DNA from: WTGA01 sp965231865
GTDB taxonomy: Bacteria > Pseudomonadota > Gammaproteobacteria > Arenicellales > Poriferihabitantaceae
Direction of reading: 5' to 3'
Length of the DNA stretch: 64,000 bases
NCBI GenBank assembly: GCA_965231865.1
Contig: CBDDOJ010000002.1
Location: 310,001 to 374,000, forward strand
Part shown: positions 44,378-53,820 of the stretch, piece by piece
Layout of the letters: every line of letters starts with the position of its first letter
Numbering within the stretch: position 1 is the first letter of the stretch
The notes under the pieces: generated by a model
Database searches by the model: none
What the model saw: only the letters and a program-made list of their open reading frames with translations
Told to the model about the DNA's origin: nothing
Translations under genes and position numbers: made by a program

Positions 44378-45028
44378 ATGAAAAACGGGCTGTCTGACAC
44401 CCCCCCGACTTTGGTCTATGTGCATGACCCCATGTGCAGTTGGTGCTGGGGGTTCCGGCCTGCATTGCAGGCGCTGATGACCGGTTTGCCAGATACGGTA
44501 ACGGTGGTCCGGTTATTGGGTGGGCTGGCCCCGGACTCGGAGGTGCCCATGTCCGGGGAAATGTGCGGATACCTGAAAAGCACCTGGGAGAAAATCGAGG
44601 AGCATATTCCCGGAACGGAATTCAATTATGATTTCTGGACCCGGTGCATTCCAAGGAGGTCCACCTATCCCGCATGCCGGGGCGTCATTGCCGCTAGGGA
44701 ACAGGGCGACAGGCATGATGAGGAGATGACCTACGCGATCCAGCAGGCGTACTACCTGCAGGCGAAAAACCCGTCAGACCAGTCCACCCTGGCGAAACTG
44801 GCAGGTTCCCTTGGTCTGGACGTCGACCGGTTTCTGGCAGCACTGGTTTCGGAAAAAACCAGGGATATCCTCCTTGGGGAGATCAGCCTGTCCCGAAAAA
44901 TCGGAATCCAGGGGTTCCCCGGCATGGTGTTCGCGGCAAACAACCGGATTACACCGGTACGCATTGACTACCATCATCCCGAAAACATGTTACAGGAAAT
45001 CCGGTCCCATCTGAAAAACCGAAAATGA
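44378..45028 (+). CDS. DsbA-family thioredoxin-fold protein (FrnE-like)
   Basis: Protein of 216 residues with YVHDPMCSWCWGFRPAL at 14-30; C20 and C23 form a CSWC redox motif, followed by a helical insertion and the cis-Pro segment IQGFPGMVFAAN near 180. There is no signal peptide, so it is probably cytosolic, like FrnE/2-hydroxychromene-isomerase relatives rather than periplasmic DsbA. The role could be disulfide isomerase or glutathione-linked reductase. It starts 57 bases after the SDR gene. The 163 bp that follow, up to 45191, contain no supported gene. Confidence 0.8.
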   Translation: MKNGLSDTPPTLVYVHDPMCSWCWGFRPALQALMTGLPDTVTVVRLLGGLAPDSEVPMSGEMCGYLKSTWEKIEEHIPGTEFNYDFWTRCIPRRSTYPACRGVIAAREQGDRHDEEMTYAIQQAYYLQAKNPSDQSTLAKLAGSLGLDVDRFLAALVSEKTRDILLGEISLSRKIGIQGFPGMVFAANNRITPVRIDYHHPENMLQEIRSHLKNRK

Positions 45029-45191
45029 GGGGGCGGGTGCCGGGTTTCATGGGGCGGATGGGCCACACAATGGTCACAAATGCCCGGCCATGTGGCGCGC
45101 TGCCTGAATTTTGTGCTTTCAATCAACGCGATGCAGTCCCCCGGTTGTCTCCAAGTGCCAATTTTGACCAGGCGTTCGCACCGGGGAGACA

Positions 45192-46283
45192 TCAATCAAC
45201 GGTCTTCCGGGTGTGCGTGGCCGGCCATTTCGCATCCGGCTGCATGACCAGGTTACCGAAGTGCGCCTTTCGCATGAAGATTTCCTGGGCTTCGTGGAAC
45301 CGCGAGAGCGGGTAGGTATCCGCGAGCAAGGGCCGTAGTTTGCCGGCCTCGATCAAGTCGACGAGTTTCCGGAAGTCGGCCCGCGTACCCTGCGATGAAC
45401 CATGCATCTCGAGGTGCTTCAGATATACCGTCCTCAAATCCAGCCGGACATTGGGTCCCGCCATGGCGCCGCTGGTGGCATAGCGCCCCCCGGCCCTGAG
45501 GAGATTGATGACGTCCCGGAACAGGGGGCCTGCGACGACGTCCAGCACGACATCAATGGGCCGGTTGCCAACCGCGGACCGGACGGCATCAAACAGATTT
45601 CCGCCGTCCCGGACGACGACCGCTTCCGGGTCGAGTGTTGAGACCGCTTCCACCTTCGGTTGCGATGTCACCGCAATGGGGCGGGCGCCCCGGGCCCTGG
45701 AAAGCTGCACCAGGGCGGACCCCACTCCCCCTGATGCGCCGGTTACGAGAACCCGTTCGCCCTCGACAACCCGGGCACGGACGAGCATCTGTTCAGCGGT
45801 CATGTAGGCGCAGCAGAAGGTTGCCAGTTCCGCGTCCGTCATCCCCGACTGAATGGGGCAGGCATTCTCAGCGGGGACGGTGACATATTCGGCATATCCG
45901 CCATCCCGTCCGTGTCCGATGTAGTCAATGTCCGTCAGGCTGTCCGTTTCCGTATTGTAGATCGAGAAATCGACGAGAACCCGCTCTCCGATGCGCCGGG
46001 GGTCCACCTCCGTTCCGACCGCGGCAATGTGTCCAACGGTATCGGTGCCCTGGACCCGGGGAAACTCCAGCGTGGACGCATGACCCCGGCGCCAGCTGGC
46101 CGTTGCACCGGGGTCGGCATCAGTGCCGTACGCCCCCTCACGCACCCAGACATCCGTGTTGTTCATGCCACAGGCCGCGACCTCGATGAGTACTTCCGTG
46201 GAAGCGGGAACCGGCACCGGGTGGTCGTCTACAACCACCAGCTTCTCGATGCCGCCATGCCCGGTGAGAAGAACGGCCTGCAT
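45192..46283 (-). CDS. Zinc-type alcohol dehydrogenase-like protein (MDR family)
   Basis: Medium-chain dehydrogenase/reductase, 363 residues. The N-terminal GroES-like domain has AACGMNNTDVWVREG near 30 and FPRVQGTDTVGHIAAVG near 65; the Rossmann domain has VLVTGASGGVGSALVQLSRARGA near 178. The Cys at the catalytic zinc position is followed by Gly-Met-Asn rather than the classic pattern, as in the alcohol-dehydrogenase-family group related to acryloyl-CoA reductases and quinone reductases. The start at 46283 (MQAVLLTGHGG) is the family-like choice; the frame is open to 46325. Confidence 0.82.
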   Translation of the reverse strand: MQAVLLTGHGGIEKLVVVDDHPVPVPASTEVLIEVAACGMNNTDVWVREGAYGTDADPGATASWRRGHASTLEFPRVQGTDTVGHIAAVGTEVDPRRIGERVLVDFSIYNTETDSLTDIDYIGHGRDGGYAEYVTVPAENACPIQSGMTDAELATFCCAYMTAEQMLVRARVVEGERVLVTGASGGVGSALVQLSRARGARPIAVTSQPKVEAVSTLDPEAVVVRDGGNLFDAVRSAVGNRPIDVVLDVVAGPLFRDVINLLRAGGRYATSGAMAGPNVRLDLRTVYLKHLEMHGSSQGTRADFRKLVDLIEAGKLRPLLADTYPLSRFHEAQEIFMRKAHFGNLVMQPDAKWPATHTRKTVD

Positions 46284-46364
46284 GATTTCAGGGATGGCCA
46301 CGGTTTCATTCCACCGGTTGGTCATGGAGAGGGTCGCCGGTCTGCCTGATGTCGCACCCGGTGG

Positions 46365-46979
46365 TCACGCCGGTCGTTTGGCAAACAGCACTTCACCGAA
46401 TGTGGAGTACTGGTTTGCCCCCAGCCGGGACAGCGGCCGGACTTTATCGGGCAGTATTTCGAGGCGTCCTTTTGCATTCACCGCCGTGCACCCGTCCTGG
46501 ACATATATATTCCGGATTTTGCCAAACAACAGGGTTTGGTGATTGTTGCCGATTTCCTGGATAGTGTGTACCGTGCACATCAATGCAATCTTTGCCGCCT
46601 TGAGTCTTGGCAGGCGACCACCCGGGAACGCCTCGGTCTCCAGGCTGCCCCGGGTGACTTCCGATTCGCCGGGGGGCAGGGTGGCTGATGAAAGATTCAG
46701 GTCAGGCAAATGCTCGCAGCTGGCGATGTGCACGACGAACTCCGGACGATCCATCACATTGGCCAGCGTGTCTTTTTTCGTGCCATCGTCCTGCAGGCCA
46801 ATGGAGACCATCACCAGCGGCGGGTCGCTGGAAACGGCATTGAAATATGAAAAAGGGGCCAGGTTATAATCCCCGGCCTGGTTTTCACTCAAGATCCAGG
46901 CGATGGGCCGGGGCAATATGGTCTGGGTCATGGTGAAGTACACCTGGGGGGTGGAAAGCTCTTCAAGATTGATGATCAT
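46365..46979 (-). CDS. Flavin reductase-like FMN-binding protein
   Basis: Split-barrel flavoprotein (flavin reductase/DIM6-NTAB group), 204 residues. The N-terminus MIINLEELSTPQVYFTMTQT is followed by PRPIAWILSENQAGDYNLAPFSYFNAVSSDPPLVMVS near 25-60, which forms the FMN site. Relatives reduce flavins for monooxygenases or are oxygenases themselves; no partner is evident here. The start at 46979 is preferred on family length over 47063. It is divergent from csaA. Confidence 0.85.
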   Translation of the reverse strand: MIINLEELSTPQVYFTMTQTILPRPIAWILSENQAGDYNLAPFSYFNAVSSDPPLVMVSIGLQDDGTKKDTLANVMDRPEFVVHIASCEHLPDLNLSSATLPPGESEVTRGSLETEAFPGGRLPRLKAAKIALMCTVHTIQEIGNNHQTLLFGKIRNIYVQDGCTAVNAKGRLEILPDKVRPLSRLGANQYSTFGEVLFAKRPA

Positions 46980-47068
46980 GGGAGGTCCTGTAGGGATGGT
47001 ACAATTGCAAGAATCCGGGGTTTCTGAAACAGCCAGGGGTTGCGGGTATTTTGTCGTGAGCAATAGCC

Positions 47069-47407
47069 GTGGGCAATAGTAAAGAATTCAACGATTTCCT
47101 GAAAGTGGAAATTCACGCAGGGACCGTATTGTCCGTCCGGGAGCATGACAGGGCACGAAGGCCGGCGTATGTGATGGAAATTGATTTTGGTGAAGGTCTT
47201 GGAACGCGGATGACCTCGGCCCAGGTCACGGATTTTTATGACACGGACACCCTGGTTGGCAAGCAGGTTCTGGCCGTCACCAGTCTGCCGCCGTTGCGCG
47301 TCGCAGGGGTTAAATCGGAAGTTCTGGTGCTGGGTGTCGCAACCCCTGAAGGTGTGGTCCTGCTCGCACCCGACCAAAAAGTGTCCAATGGCTCTAGGGT
47401 GACGTAA
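47069..47407 (+). CDS. csaA: tRNA-binding domain protein CsaA
   Basis: Single EMAP/OB-fold tRNA-binding domain, 112 residues. VEIHAGTVLSVREHDRARRPAYVMEIDFGEGLG (about 13-45) and VLAVTSLPPLRVAGVKSEVLVLGV (about 68-91) are typical of CsaA, a dimer that binds tRNA and has been described as a secretion-related chaperone in Bacillus. The start is GTG at 47069; a stop lies in frame shortly upstream, so no earlier start exists. Monocistronic. Confidence 0.9.
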   Translation: MGNSKEFNDFLKVEIHAGTVLSVREHDRARRPAYVMEIDFGEGLGTRMTSAQVTDFYDTDTLVGKQVLAVTSLPPLRVAGVKSEVLVLGVATPEGVVLLAPDQKVSNGSRVT

Positions 47408-47498
47408 TGCCCTGACATCCGGCCCGGCATCATGGTGGTGACAATCTATCGGCCACTTGCCCGGGCACCCAAAGCAACCCTGCACCCCTTTATGGGGG

Positions 47499-49229
47499 CT
47501 ACCCGGGTCTGGTGTTGCCCAAACGCTGACAGAGCGTATCTACGAGGGAATGGAGCGGAATCTCTTCGCTTTTGCCGGTGGGGCGGTGATGGTATTCGAC
47601 CAGACCTTTCCCAAGGCCACGATCCCCGATGGCCAGCCGGTGGGGAATACCAATGAGCTCCATGTCGGCAAACATCACGCCCGGGCGTTCGTTGCGGTCA
47701 TCCAGCAGCACTTCATATCCACATCGCTGCAGCTGGTCATAGACTTCCATGGTTTTTTCCTTCACCGGCGCGGATTTACCCAGGCCAATGGGAACCAGGG
47801 CGATGTCGAACGGTGATATGGAGGCGGGCCAGAGAATGCCCCGGTCATCGTGGTTTTGTTCCACAGCCGCCGCCACCACACGGGTCACCCCAATGCCATA
47901 GCATCCCATTTCCATGTGGACGGCCCTGCCGCCTTCGTCCAGCACCGTGGCATGCATGGCTTCGCTGTACTTTTTGCCAAGCTGGAAGATGTGGCCCACT
48001 TCCACTCCCCGGGCAATGTGGATTGTGCCCGTACCGTCCGGGCTGGGGTCGCCTTGCGTTACGTTTCGCAGGTCCGCAATGTTTTCCAGCGGGACATCCC
48101 GGTCCCAGTTAATGCCGAAGTAGTGCTTGTCCTCAATGTTGGCCCCGGCACCAAAATCCGACATTTCCGCCACTGCCCGGTCCACAACAAACGGAATCGG
48201 TAGATTGACCGGGCCGAGTGAGCCGGGGCCCGCACCAATGGCGGCTCGAATCTCCTTTTCTTCTGCCATGCGAAGCGGTGAAGCGACCATCGGCAGTCTT
48301 CCTGCCTTAAGCGGATTGAGCTGGTGGTCGCCCCGGACCAGCAGGGCGACGACGGCTTGTTCACAGGTCTCAGAGGCTTTTACCACCAGCGTCTTGATGG
48401 TTTTTTCGATGGGCAAACCGAAGTTTTCCGTCAGGGCGGCGATGGTCCTGGTGTTGGGGGTGTCGACCAGTTCCATTTTCCGGCCGGGTGCCGTGCGTTT
48501 GCGGGCAGGGGCAACCGCTTCAGCAAGGTCAATGTTGGCGGCGTAGTCGCTGCCACTGGAAAATGCAATCGCATCTTCCCCTGAATCCGCAAGCACATGA
48601 AATTCGTGGGAAGTATCCCCGCCGATGCTGCCGGAGTCTGCCGCCACGGCGCGATATTTCAGGCCCAGCCGGTCAAAGATGGTGCAATAGGTCCGGTACA
48701 TCACATCATAGGTTTCCTGCAAAGACGCCCGGTCCACATGAAAGGAATACGCGTCCTTCATAATGAATTCACGGCCACGCATGACCCCGAAGCGCGGTCG
48801 TATTTCATCCCGGAATTTTGTCTGTATCTGGTAGAAGTTTTGTGGCAGCTGCCGATAGCTGCGTATTTCATTGTTTACGACCTGGGTAATGACTTCTTCG
48901 TGGGTCGGCCCGAGGCAGAAATCCCGCTTGTGCCGGTCCTTCAGCCGTAAAAGCTCCAGGCCATACGCTTCCCACCGACCCGATTCCTGCCACAACTCCG
49001 CTGGCTGGACACCCGGCAGCAGCACCTCCTGGGCCCCGGAACGGTCCATTTCCTCCCGCACGATATTCTTTACCTTGTTCAGGACGCGCATGCCCATGGG
49101 CAGCCAATTGTAAATGCCGGCGGCCACCTGGCGGATCAATCCCGCCCGCAGCATGAGCCGATGGGAAATGACTTCGGCATCGGCAGGGTTCTCTTTCAGG
49201 GTGGCCAGCAGCAATTGTGAGGTGCGCAT
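47499..49229 (-). CDS. proS: Prolyl-tRNA synthetase (bacterial type)
   Basis: Class II aminoacyl-tRNA synthetase, 576 residues, charging tRNA-Pro. It starts MRTSQLLLATLKENPADAEV; motif 1 lies around RQVAAGIYNWLPMGMRVLNKV near 35, motif 2 around KFRDEIRPRFGVMRGREFIMKDAYSFH near 137, the INS editing domain runs about 220-400, and motif 3 contains MEMGCYGIGVTRVVAA near 440. The frame extends 108 codons upstream, but that part is non-conserved, so ATG 49229 is used. Confidence 0.95.
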   Translation of the reverse strand: MRTSQLLLATLKENPADAEVISHRLMLRAGLIRQVAAGIYNWLPMGMRVLNKVKNIVREEMDRSGAQEVLLPGVQPAELWQESGRWEAYGLELLRLKDRHKRDFCLGPTHEEVITQVVNNEIRSYRQLPQNFYQIQTKFRDEIRPRFGVMRGREFIMKDAYSFHVDRASLQETYDVMYRTYCTIFDRLGLKYRAVAADSGSIGGDTSHEFHVLADSGEDAIAFSSGSDYAANIDLAEAVAPARKRTAPGRKMELVDTPNTRTIAALTENFGLPIEKTIKTLVVKASETCEQAVVALLVRGDHQLNPLKAGRLPMVASPLRMAEEKEIRAAIGAGPGSLGPVNLPIPFVVDRAVAEMSDFGAGANIEDKHYFGINWDRDVPLENIADLRNVTQGDPSPDGTGTIHIARGVEVGHIFQLGKKYSEAMHATVLDEGGRAVHMEMGCYGIGVTRVVAAAVEQNHDDRGILWPASISPFDIALVPIGLGKSAPVKEKTMEVYDQLQRCGYEVLLDDRNERPGVMFADMELIGIPHRLAIGDRGLGKGLVEYHHRPTGKSEEIPLHSLVDTLCQRLGNTRPG

Positions 49230-49499
49230 GTTCTCGGATGTCGGTACTGTGATGGTAAACGGGACGTACGTTATACGGTTTATTGCGCGTGGATGCAATC
49301 TTGCCGCGGCTGATTGTGCGCCGTCCCTCCCCGGTTCGTTCGGTTTCCGTCCAGGTCCCGGACGCCGGGCCCCGGCTTTGATCTGTGCGATAAAGATTGT
49401 ACAGTCGGCCATGGTTGCTGATATGTTGGGGGGAATATCCCGGGAAAAAATTGCGTTGTGGAACCGCCAGACAAAGAACTCATTGGCCGAAGGGCGGAT

Positions 49500-50549
49500 A
49501 TGAACCCGGTTCTGGTTGAGGTTCATCGCAAAAACGAGGTGGAGTCCTGTCACCGCGGCAGCGCCATCGTGGCCAGGGATACCGGGGAAACGGTATTTTC
49601 AATTGGCAATACCGATCGAAACATGTATCCCCGTTCTGCTTTGAAGCTGTTTCAGGCCATCCCCCTGGTCGAGTCCGGTGCGGCGGAGAAATACGGGTTG
49701 ACCGATGAAGAAATCGCCCTGGCCTGTGCGTCGCACAATGGTGAGGACAGGCACGCATCCGGGGTGGAAAAATGGCTGGCCCGGCTGGGGCTGTCGCCCG
49801 GTGACCTCGAAAACGGACCGGCGTTTCCCATGTTTGATCCGGCAAAATCCCGGATGATTTCCAGCCAGTCAGGCCCGACCCGGGTGCACCACAACTGCTC
49901 GGGAAAACATGCGGGCATGCTTACGCTTTCAAAATATCTCCATGCCGGCACCCGGGGCTACAGCGACTATGACCATCCCAGCCAGATTGCCTGGATGAAC
50001 ACCCTGTCCGAATTGGTGGAGATGGATGTCCGGGAGCTGGGGTGGGAACGGGACGGCTGCGGGTTGCCTGCGCTGTGCATGCCCATGGAACGGCTGGCCC
50101 ATGGGTGTGCGTTGTTTGCCAGGCCGGACAGGGTGGGGGGAAGAAGGGGGCAGGCCATGTCGAAGATCATCCAGGCCATTGTTTCCCACCCCGGGATGAT
50201 CGCGGGCACGGACCGGTGCGATACGGCGGTTCTGGTGGCAACTTCAGGAAAAATCATCGTGAAAACCGGTGCCGAAGCGGTGTATGCGGGAATGGTTCCC
50301 GGGGAGGGATTGGGATTTGCGCTCAAGATCGATGATGGTGCCTCCCGGGGAAGCGAGGTGGCCCTGGGGGCGCTGCTGAAACGAATGGGAGTGCTGGATG
50401 AGGCCGTCTACCAGGGCTTGAGCCGGTATTTCCAGCCGGAAATCATGAACAGCCAGGGAATATTGACGGGGAGAATCTTGCCTTCTGCGGCCTGGTGCAC
50501 CCACCAGGGCCCCGGCATTTCGCCGGGGTCTTCAACGAAAAAACCCTGA
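49500..50549 (+). CDS. Asparaginase (COG4448, rhizobial-type/AnsA-like)
   Basis: Hydrolase of 349 residues of the L-asparaginase II (thermolabile, Rhizobium etli-type) family, predicted to release ammonia from asparagine. Family segments include ESCHRGSAIVARDTGE near 17, YPRSALKLFQAIPLVESGAA near 43, LACASHNGEDRH near 77 and HHNCSGKHAGMLTLSKYL near 130, where the Cys/Lys are conserved. AAGGGCGG precedes ATG 49500. Its end overlaps the end of ltaE by 18 bases convergently. Confidence 0.86.
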   Translation: MNPVLVEVHRKNEVESCHRGSAIVARDTGETVFSIGNTDRNMYPRSALKLFQAIPLVESGAAEKYGLTDEEIALACASHNGEDRHASGVEKWLARLGLSPGDLENGPAFPMFDPAKSRMISSQSGPTRVHHNCSGKHAGMLTLSKYLHAGTRGYSDYDHPSQIAWMNTLSELVEMDVRELGWERDGCGLPALCMPMERLAHGCALFARPDRVGGRRGQAMSKIIQAIVSHPGMIAGTDRCDTAVLVATSGKIIVKTGAEAVYAGMVPGEGLGFALKIDDGASRGSEVALGALLKRMGVLDEAVYQGLSRYFQPEIMNSQGILTGRILPSAAWCTHQGPGISPGSSTKKP

Positions 50550-51554
50550 AAGCCGGTCTACGGCCATTTCGATATCCTCCCTGCAGAGGTCCTTGTGGGT
50601 TACCATGCGGAGGGGCCTGCGACCACCAAACAAAACATTGTTGTCCCGGCCGAACTCCAGAAACGCTTCATTCCGGCCGCTGTAGAGTTCAAGGAACAGG
50701 ATATTGGTATGGGCACTTCCATGGATAAAATGTATGTCCTGAAACCGCTTCAGCTTTTCCCACAAACCCCGGGCCAGGTCATGGTCTTCCTGGAGGCGGG
50801 AAACATTGTTTTCCAGGGCGAACAGCCCGGCCGCGGCCAGCATCCCGGACTGCCGCATGCCGCCGCCAACGGTTTTTCGCCAATGCAGGGCCCTTCGGAT
50901 GAAATCCCCTGATCCGCACAACACCGATCCCACCGGGGCGCCCAGGCCCTTGGAAAGGCAAACGGAAACGGAATCAAACCGATGGGTGATTTCGGAAACA
51001 TCCACGCCAAGCTGTACGGCGGCATTGAAGACCCTGGCGCCATCGAGATGAAGACCGAGGTGATGTGTTCTGCAAAGGTCCGAGGCTTCCTGGATGTAGG
51101 CCAGGGGGATCACCCGTCCTTCGGTAGTGGTGTTTTCAAGTGCCAGGAGCCGTGTCCTGGCGAAATGGATGTCTTCGGTCTTGATCGCCTGCTCAACCAG
51201 AGCCAGGTCGAGAATGCCATCGGGCTGCCGTTCCAGGGGCTGGGGCTGAATGCCCCCCAGTACGGCTGCGCCACCGCCCTCGTATCGGTAGGTGTGCGCA
51301 TTTTGGGCAACAATATATTCATCGCCGCGCTGGCAATGGCTGAGCAGGGCAACCAGATTGCTTTGGGTCCCCGAAGGAAAATACAGGGCCGCTTCATGCC
51401 CGGTTAATGCTGCAAGGTGTTTCTGAAGAGCGGCGACGGTGGGGTCTTCTTCGTATACATCATCCCCCAGGGCCGCTTCCAGCATGGCGCGTTTCATGTC
51501 TGGGCAGGGTTGGGTTACAGTATCGCTTCTCAAATCAATTACGGGATCAGTCAT
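50532..51554 (-). CDS. ltaE: Low-specificity L-threonine aldolase
   Basis: PLP enzyme cleaving threonine/allo-threonine to glycine and acetaldehyde, 340 residues. The sequence begins MTDPVIDLRSDTVTQPCPDM, has DDVYEEDPTVAALQ near 30, the PLP-ring region QNAHTYRYEGGG near 83, LGLHLDGARVFNAAVQL near 160 and the Schiff-base Lys in VSVCLSKGLGAPVGSVLCG near 195. ATG 51554 gives the family length. It shares its last bases with the opposite asparaginase gene. Confidence 0.92.
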   Translation of the reverse strand: MTDPVIDLRSDTVTQPCPDMKRAMLEAALGDDVYEEDPTVAALQKHLAALTGHEAALYFPSGTQSNLVALLSHCQRGDEYIVAQNAHTYRYEGGGAAVLGGIQPQPLERQPDGILDLALVEQAIKTEDIHFARTRLLALENTTTEGRVIPLAYIQEASDLCRTHHLGLHLDGARVFNAAVQLGVDVSEITHRFDSVSVCLSKGLGAPVGSVLCGSGDFIRRALHWRKTVGGGMRQSGMLAAAGLFALENNVSRLQEDHDLARGLWEKLKRFQDIHFIHGSAHTNILFLELYSGRNEAFLEFGRDNNVLFGGRRPLRMVTHKDLCREDIEMAVDRLSGFFR

Positions 51555-51692
51555 GGATAAGTTTTCCGGGTCAATGGCAATCTGGAAGGAACGGTGCTTC
51601 ACAAAGCGTTGCGGTGGTCTATTTTAATCCACCACCGGGGCAACGGGTATCACTTTAAACCGTAACATGAGAAGCCATCACAAACGAGCGAC

Positions 51693-52289
51693 ATGAACAC
51701 CCCTGCCCACGTGATTTACAGCCTGGTCCTGCTTGGCCGGGAGAATGCCGCGAAGTTTGCCATCGCCATCGCAGCGGGGGCGGTGTTGCCGGACCTGTTC
51801 ATGATTCTGTTTTACGCCTATGAAAAACTGCTGGGGACCCCGGAGCAGGTGATCTGGCAGGATCATTATTACCGGCCATTCTGGCAAAACCTGTTTGATA
51901 CCACGAATTCACTGCCGCTGCTGGGTATCGCCCTGGCCGTTGCCTGGTATACACGGCACAGGGCCTGGGCCCTGCTGTTTGCCAGCATGATGATTCATTG
52001 TTTGCTGGATTTCCCGGTCCATCATGATGATGGCCACCGGCATTTTTTCCCGTTTTCAGAGTTCCGGTTCCGAAGCCCGGTTTCCTACTGGGACCCTGAG
52101 CACTACGGTAACCTTGTCGCGTTCGTGGAAATGGCAAGTTTCCTTTTTGGCGCCGTTTTTCTCTGGAGGGGAAAAGGAAACGGGGCCAAACGGGCAAAAA
52201 CAACACGGCTAAGAATTGTTATAATTCTCACCGCAACGGTATATATCGGATTTATCGTTTTTGTCGTCACAACATGGATGGACATGTAA
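51693..52289 (+). CDS. Membrane protein, putative metal-dependent hydrolase-like
   Basis: A 198-residue protein with about five hydrophobic segments. It starts MNTPAHVIYSLVLLGREN, then GAVLPDLFMILFYAYEK, and has a His-rich stretch MIHCLLDFPVHHDDGHRHFFP near 103-123. This layout (N-terminal TPAH, PDL, later HxxxD and His clusters) recalls YdjM-like membrane-bound metal-dependent hydrolases, but I cannot name a function. It is flanked by ltaE (divergent, 138 bp) and a DUF1185 gene (157 bp). Confidence 0.65.
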   Translation: MNTPAHVIYSLVLLGRENAAKFAIAIAAGAVLPDLFMILFYAYEKLLGTPEQVIWQDHYYRPFWQNLFDTTNSLPLLGIALAVAWYTRHRAWALLFASMMIHCLLDFPVHHDDGHRHFFPFSEFRFRSPVSYWDPEHYGNLVAFVEMASFLFGAVFLWRGKGNGAKRAKTTRLRIVIILTATVYIGFIVFVVTTWMDM

Positions 52290-52446
52290 TGGTCGTTAAT
52301 GTGCCGGGTTGTTGAACAAGGCACACCAGCATAACGCCCCATAGACTGAGAATGGTACAGGTTGAATCAAGGTGTTTTCTGTTTGGTCGGGCCCCGGGGC
52401 AGTCGTCGGCCCGGGGAGAGGGGCCCTGTTTCCGGGTCTTCAGGAC

Positions 52447-53049
52447 ATGACGCTGCACATCCGGAAAATGGTGCGGTATGTGGATGAGACCTATATCGAA
52501 GGTGGCAAGGCTGCGGCCCGGCCGTGGGTCATGGCAGGGGTTGCCGCGGTGATCCGGAACCCCTGGGCGGGGCGGGGATTTGTTGAAGACCTGCGGGGAG
52601 ATATCCTGAAGCTGGCATCTCCGCTTGGCGAAAGCTTGGTGCCCGCGTTGCTGGCGACCATTGGCGGCGCAAACATTGTTGAGGCCTATGGCAAGGCCGC
52701 GGTGGTTGGTGTCAATGGCGAAGTGGAGCACGGTTCGGGCCTGATTCATACCCTGCGGTTTGGCAACCAGTACCGCCTCGCTGTGGATGGAACGGCCTTT
52801 TTAAGCTTTACAAACAAACGGGCCGGTGCGGGGACGGCGATTACGATACCGATGATGCATAAAGAGGATGCCGGGCAGCGGTCCCATTACCTGACCCTGG
52901 AATTTCATATCCCCGATGCACCGGGGCCGGATGAAATCGTCATCGCCCTCGGCGGGGCCACCAGTGGCCGGCCTCACCACCGGATTGGCAACCGTTACCT
53001 GGATATGGAGGAAATGCAGGTGGACCAGACCGGCAAATCCCGGGCGTAA
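52447..53049 (+). CDS. Amino acid synthesis family protein (DUF1185)
   Basis: A 200-residue protein matching the DUF1185 family in length and motifs: IRKMVRYVDETYIEGGKAAARPW at the start, AAVIRNPWAGRGFVEDL near 38, EAYGKAAVVGVNGEVEHGSGLIHTLRFGNQYR near 80-112 and IPMMHKEDAGQRSHYLTLEF near 138. The family is linked by annotation to amino acid synthesis, but no reaction is established that I know of. ATG 52447 is preferred over the open frame to 52372. It lies 7 bases before mrpE and may be transcribed with the antiporter genes. Confidence 0.8.
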   Translation: MTLHIRKMVRYVDETYIEGGKAAARPWVMAGVAAVIRNPWAGRGFVEDLRGDILKLASPLGESLVPALLATIGGANIVEAYGKAAVVGVNGEVEHGSGLIHTLRFGNQYRLAVDGTAFLSFTNKRAGAGTAITIPMMHKEDAGQRSHYLTLEFHIPDAPGPDEIVIALGGATSGRPHHRIGNRYLDMEEMQVDQTGKSRA

Positions 53050-53056
53050 ACGGCTG

Positions 53057-53545
53057 ATGCGTCGACCAGCCATTCTGCTCATCGTTCTCGCGGGAATCTG
53101 GTGCCTGCTGTCCGGGCACTATACCGGCCTGCTGCTCTCTCTTGGCCTGGCGTCCTGCCTGGCCTGTTGCTGGATATACAACAGGATTTCCAGGGACTCG
53201 TCCCTTCTGGAAATCAGGGTCCACCCGGTCAGGCAGCTGAATTACCTGGGCTGGCTGCTGGTGCAGATATTCAAATCGAATATGCAGGTGATCGGCGCCG
53301 TGATTTCCCCGGGAAAAATTTCACCGCAGTTCTTCAAGGTAAAGACGGGGTCTCTGGATGAAACCGGGCGCGTGATTTATGCGAATTCCATCACCCTTAC
53401 CCCGGGGACCGTGAGCACGGATGTCGGCGAGAATGAAATCCAGGTTCACGCGCTGCTTGAAAGCTCCCGGCAGGGGCTGGTGGACAACAAGATGCGCGGG
53501 AAAGTGCTGCATTTAAACCCGGGGGCACCGGACCGGCCGGGATGA
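53057..53545 (+). CDS. mrpE: Cation/proton antiporter subunit MrpE/MnhE
   Basis: Small membrane subunit of the multisubunit Mrp antiporter, 162 residues: two or three N-terminal membrane segments (residues about 5-40), then a soluble domain with PGKISPQFFKVKTGSLDETGRVIYANSITLTPGTVSTDV near 85-125, the MnhE signature. It begins the run E-F-G-(DUF4040-B)-C-D, in which each following gene overlaps the previous one by one to eight bases. The upstream DUF1185 gene is only 7 bases away. Confidence 0.9.
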   Translation: MRRPAILLIVLAGIWCLLSGHYTGLLLSLGLASCLACCWIYNRISRDSSLLEIRVHPVRQLNYLGWLLVQIFKSNMQVIGAVISPGKISPQFFKVKTGSLDETGRVIYANSITLTPGTVSTDVGENEIQVHALLESSRQGLVDNKMRGKVLHLNPGAPDRPG

Positions 53546-53820
53546 CCATGGAAATCCTCTATCTCATTGTGCTGGTGCTGCTGTTGATTGCGGGGCTGCT
53601 TTCGCTATGGCGTGCCGGCATCGGCCCGACATGGTTTGACCGCATGCTGGCCGCCAACACATTCACGTCCAAGAGCATTCTTTTCATTTCGGTTTACCTG
53701 TTTGCCACGGGCCACCCGGAATATATTGATATCGCGCTGCTGTATGCACTGGTGAACTATGTCACCTCCCTGGCCCTGGTCAATTACCTGAACCGAAACC
53801 CGGTGTCGGCCAATGATTGA
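53542..53820 (+). CDS. mrpF: Cation/proton antiporter subunit MrpF/MnhF
   Basis: Hydrophobic 92-residue subunit with three membrane segments. LSLWRAGIGPTWFDRMLAANTFTSK near 21-45 is the MnhF hallmark, where GPTxxDRxxA is conserved. ATG overlaps the mrpE stop by four bases. A second Met two codons later is possible. Confidence 0.9.
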   Translation: MTMEILYLIVLVLLLIAGLLSLWRAGIGPTWFDRMLAANTFTSKSILFISVYLFATGHPEYIDIALLYALVNYVTSLALVNYLNRNPVSAND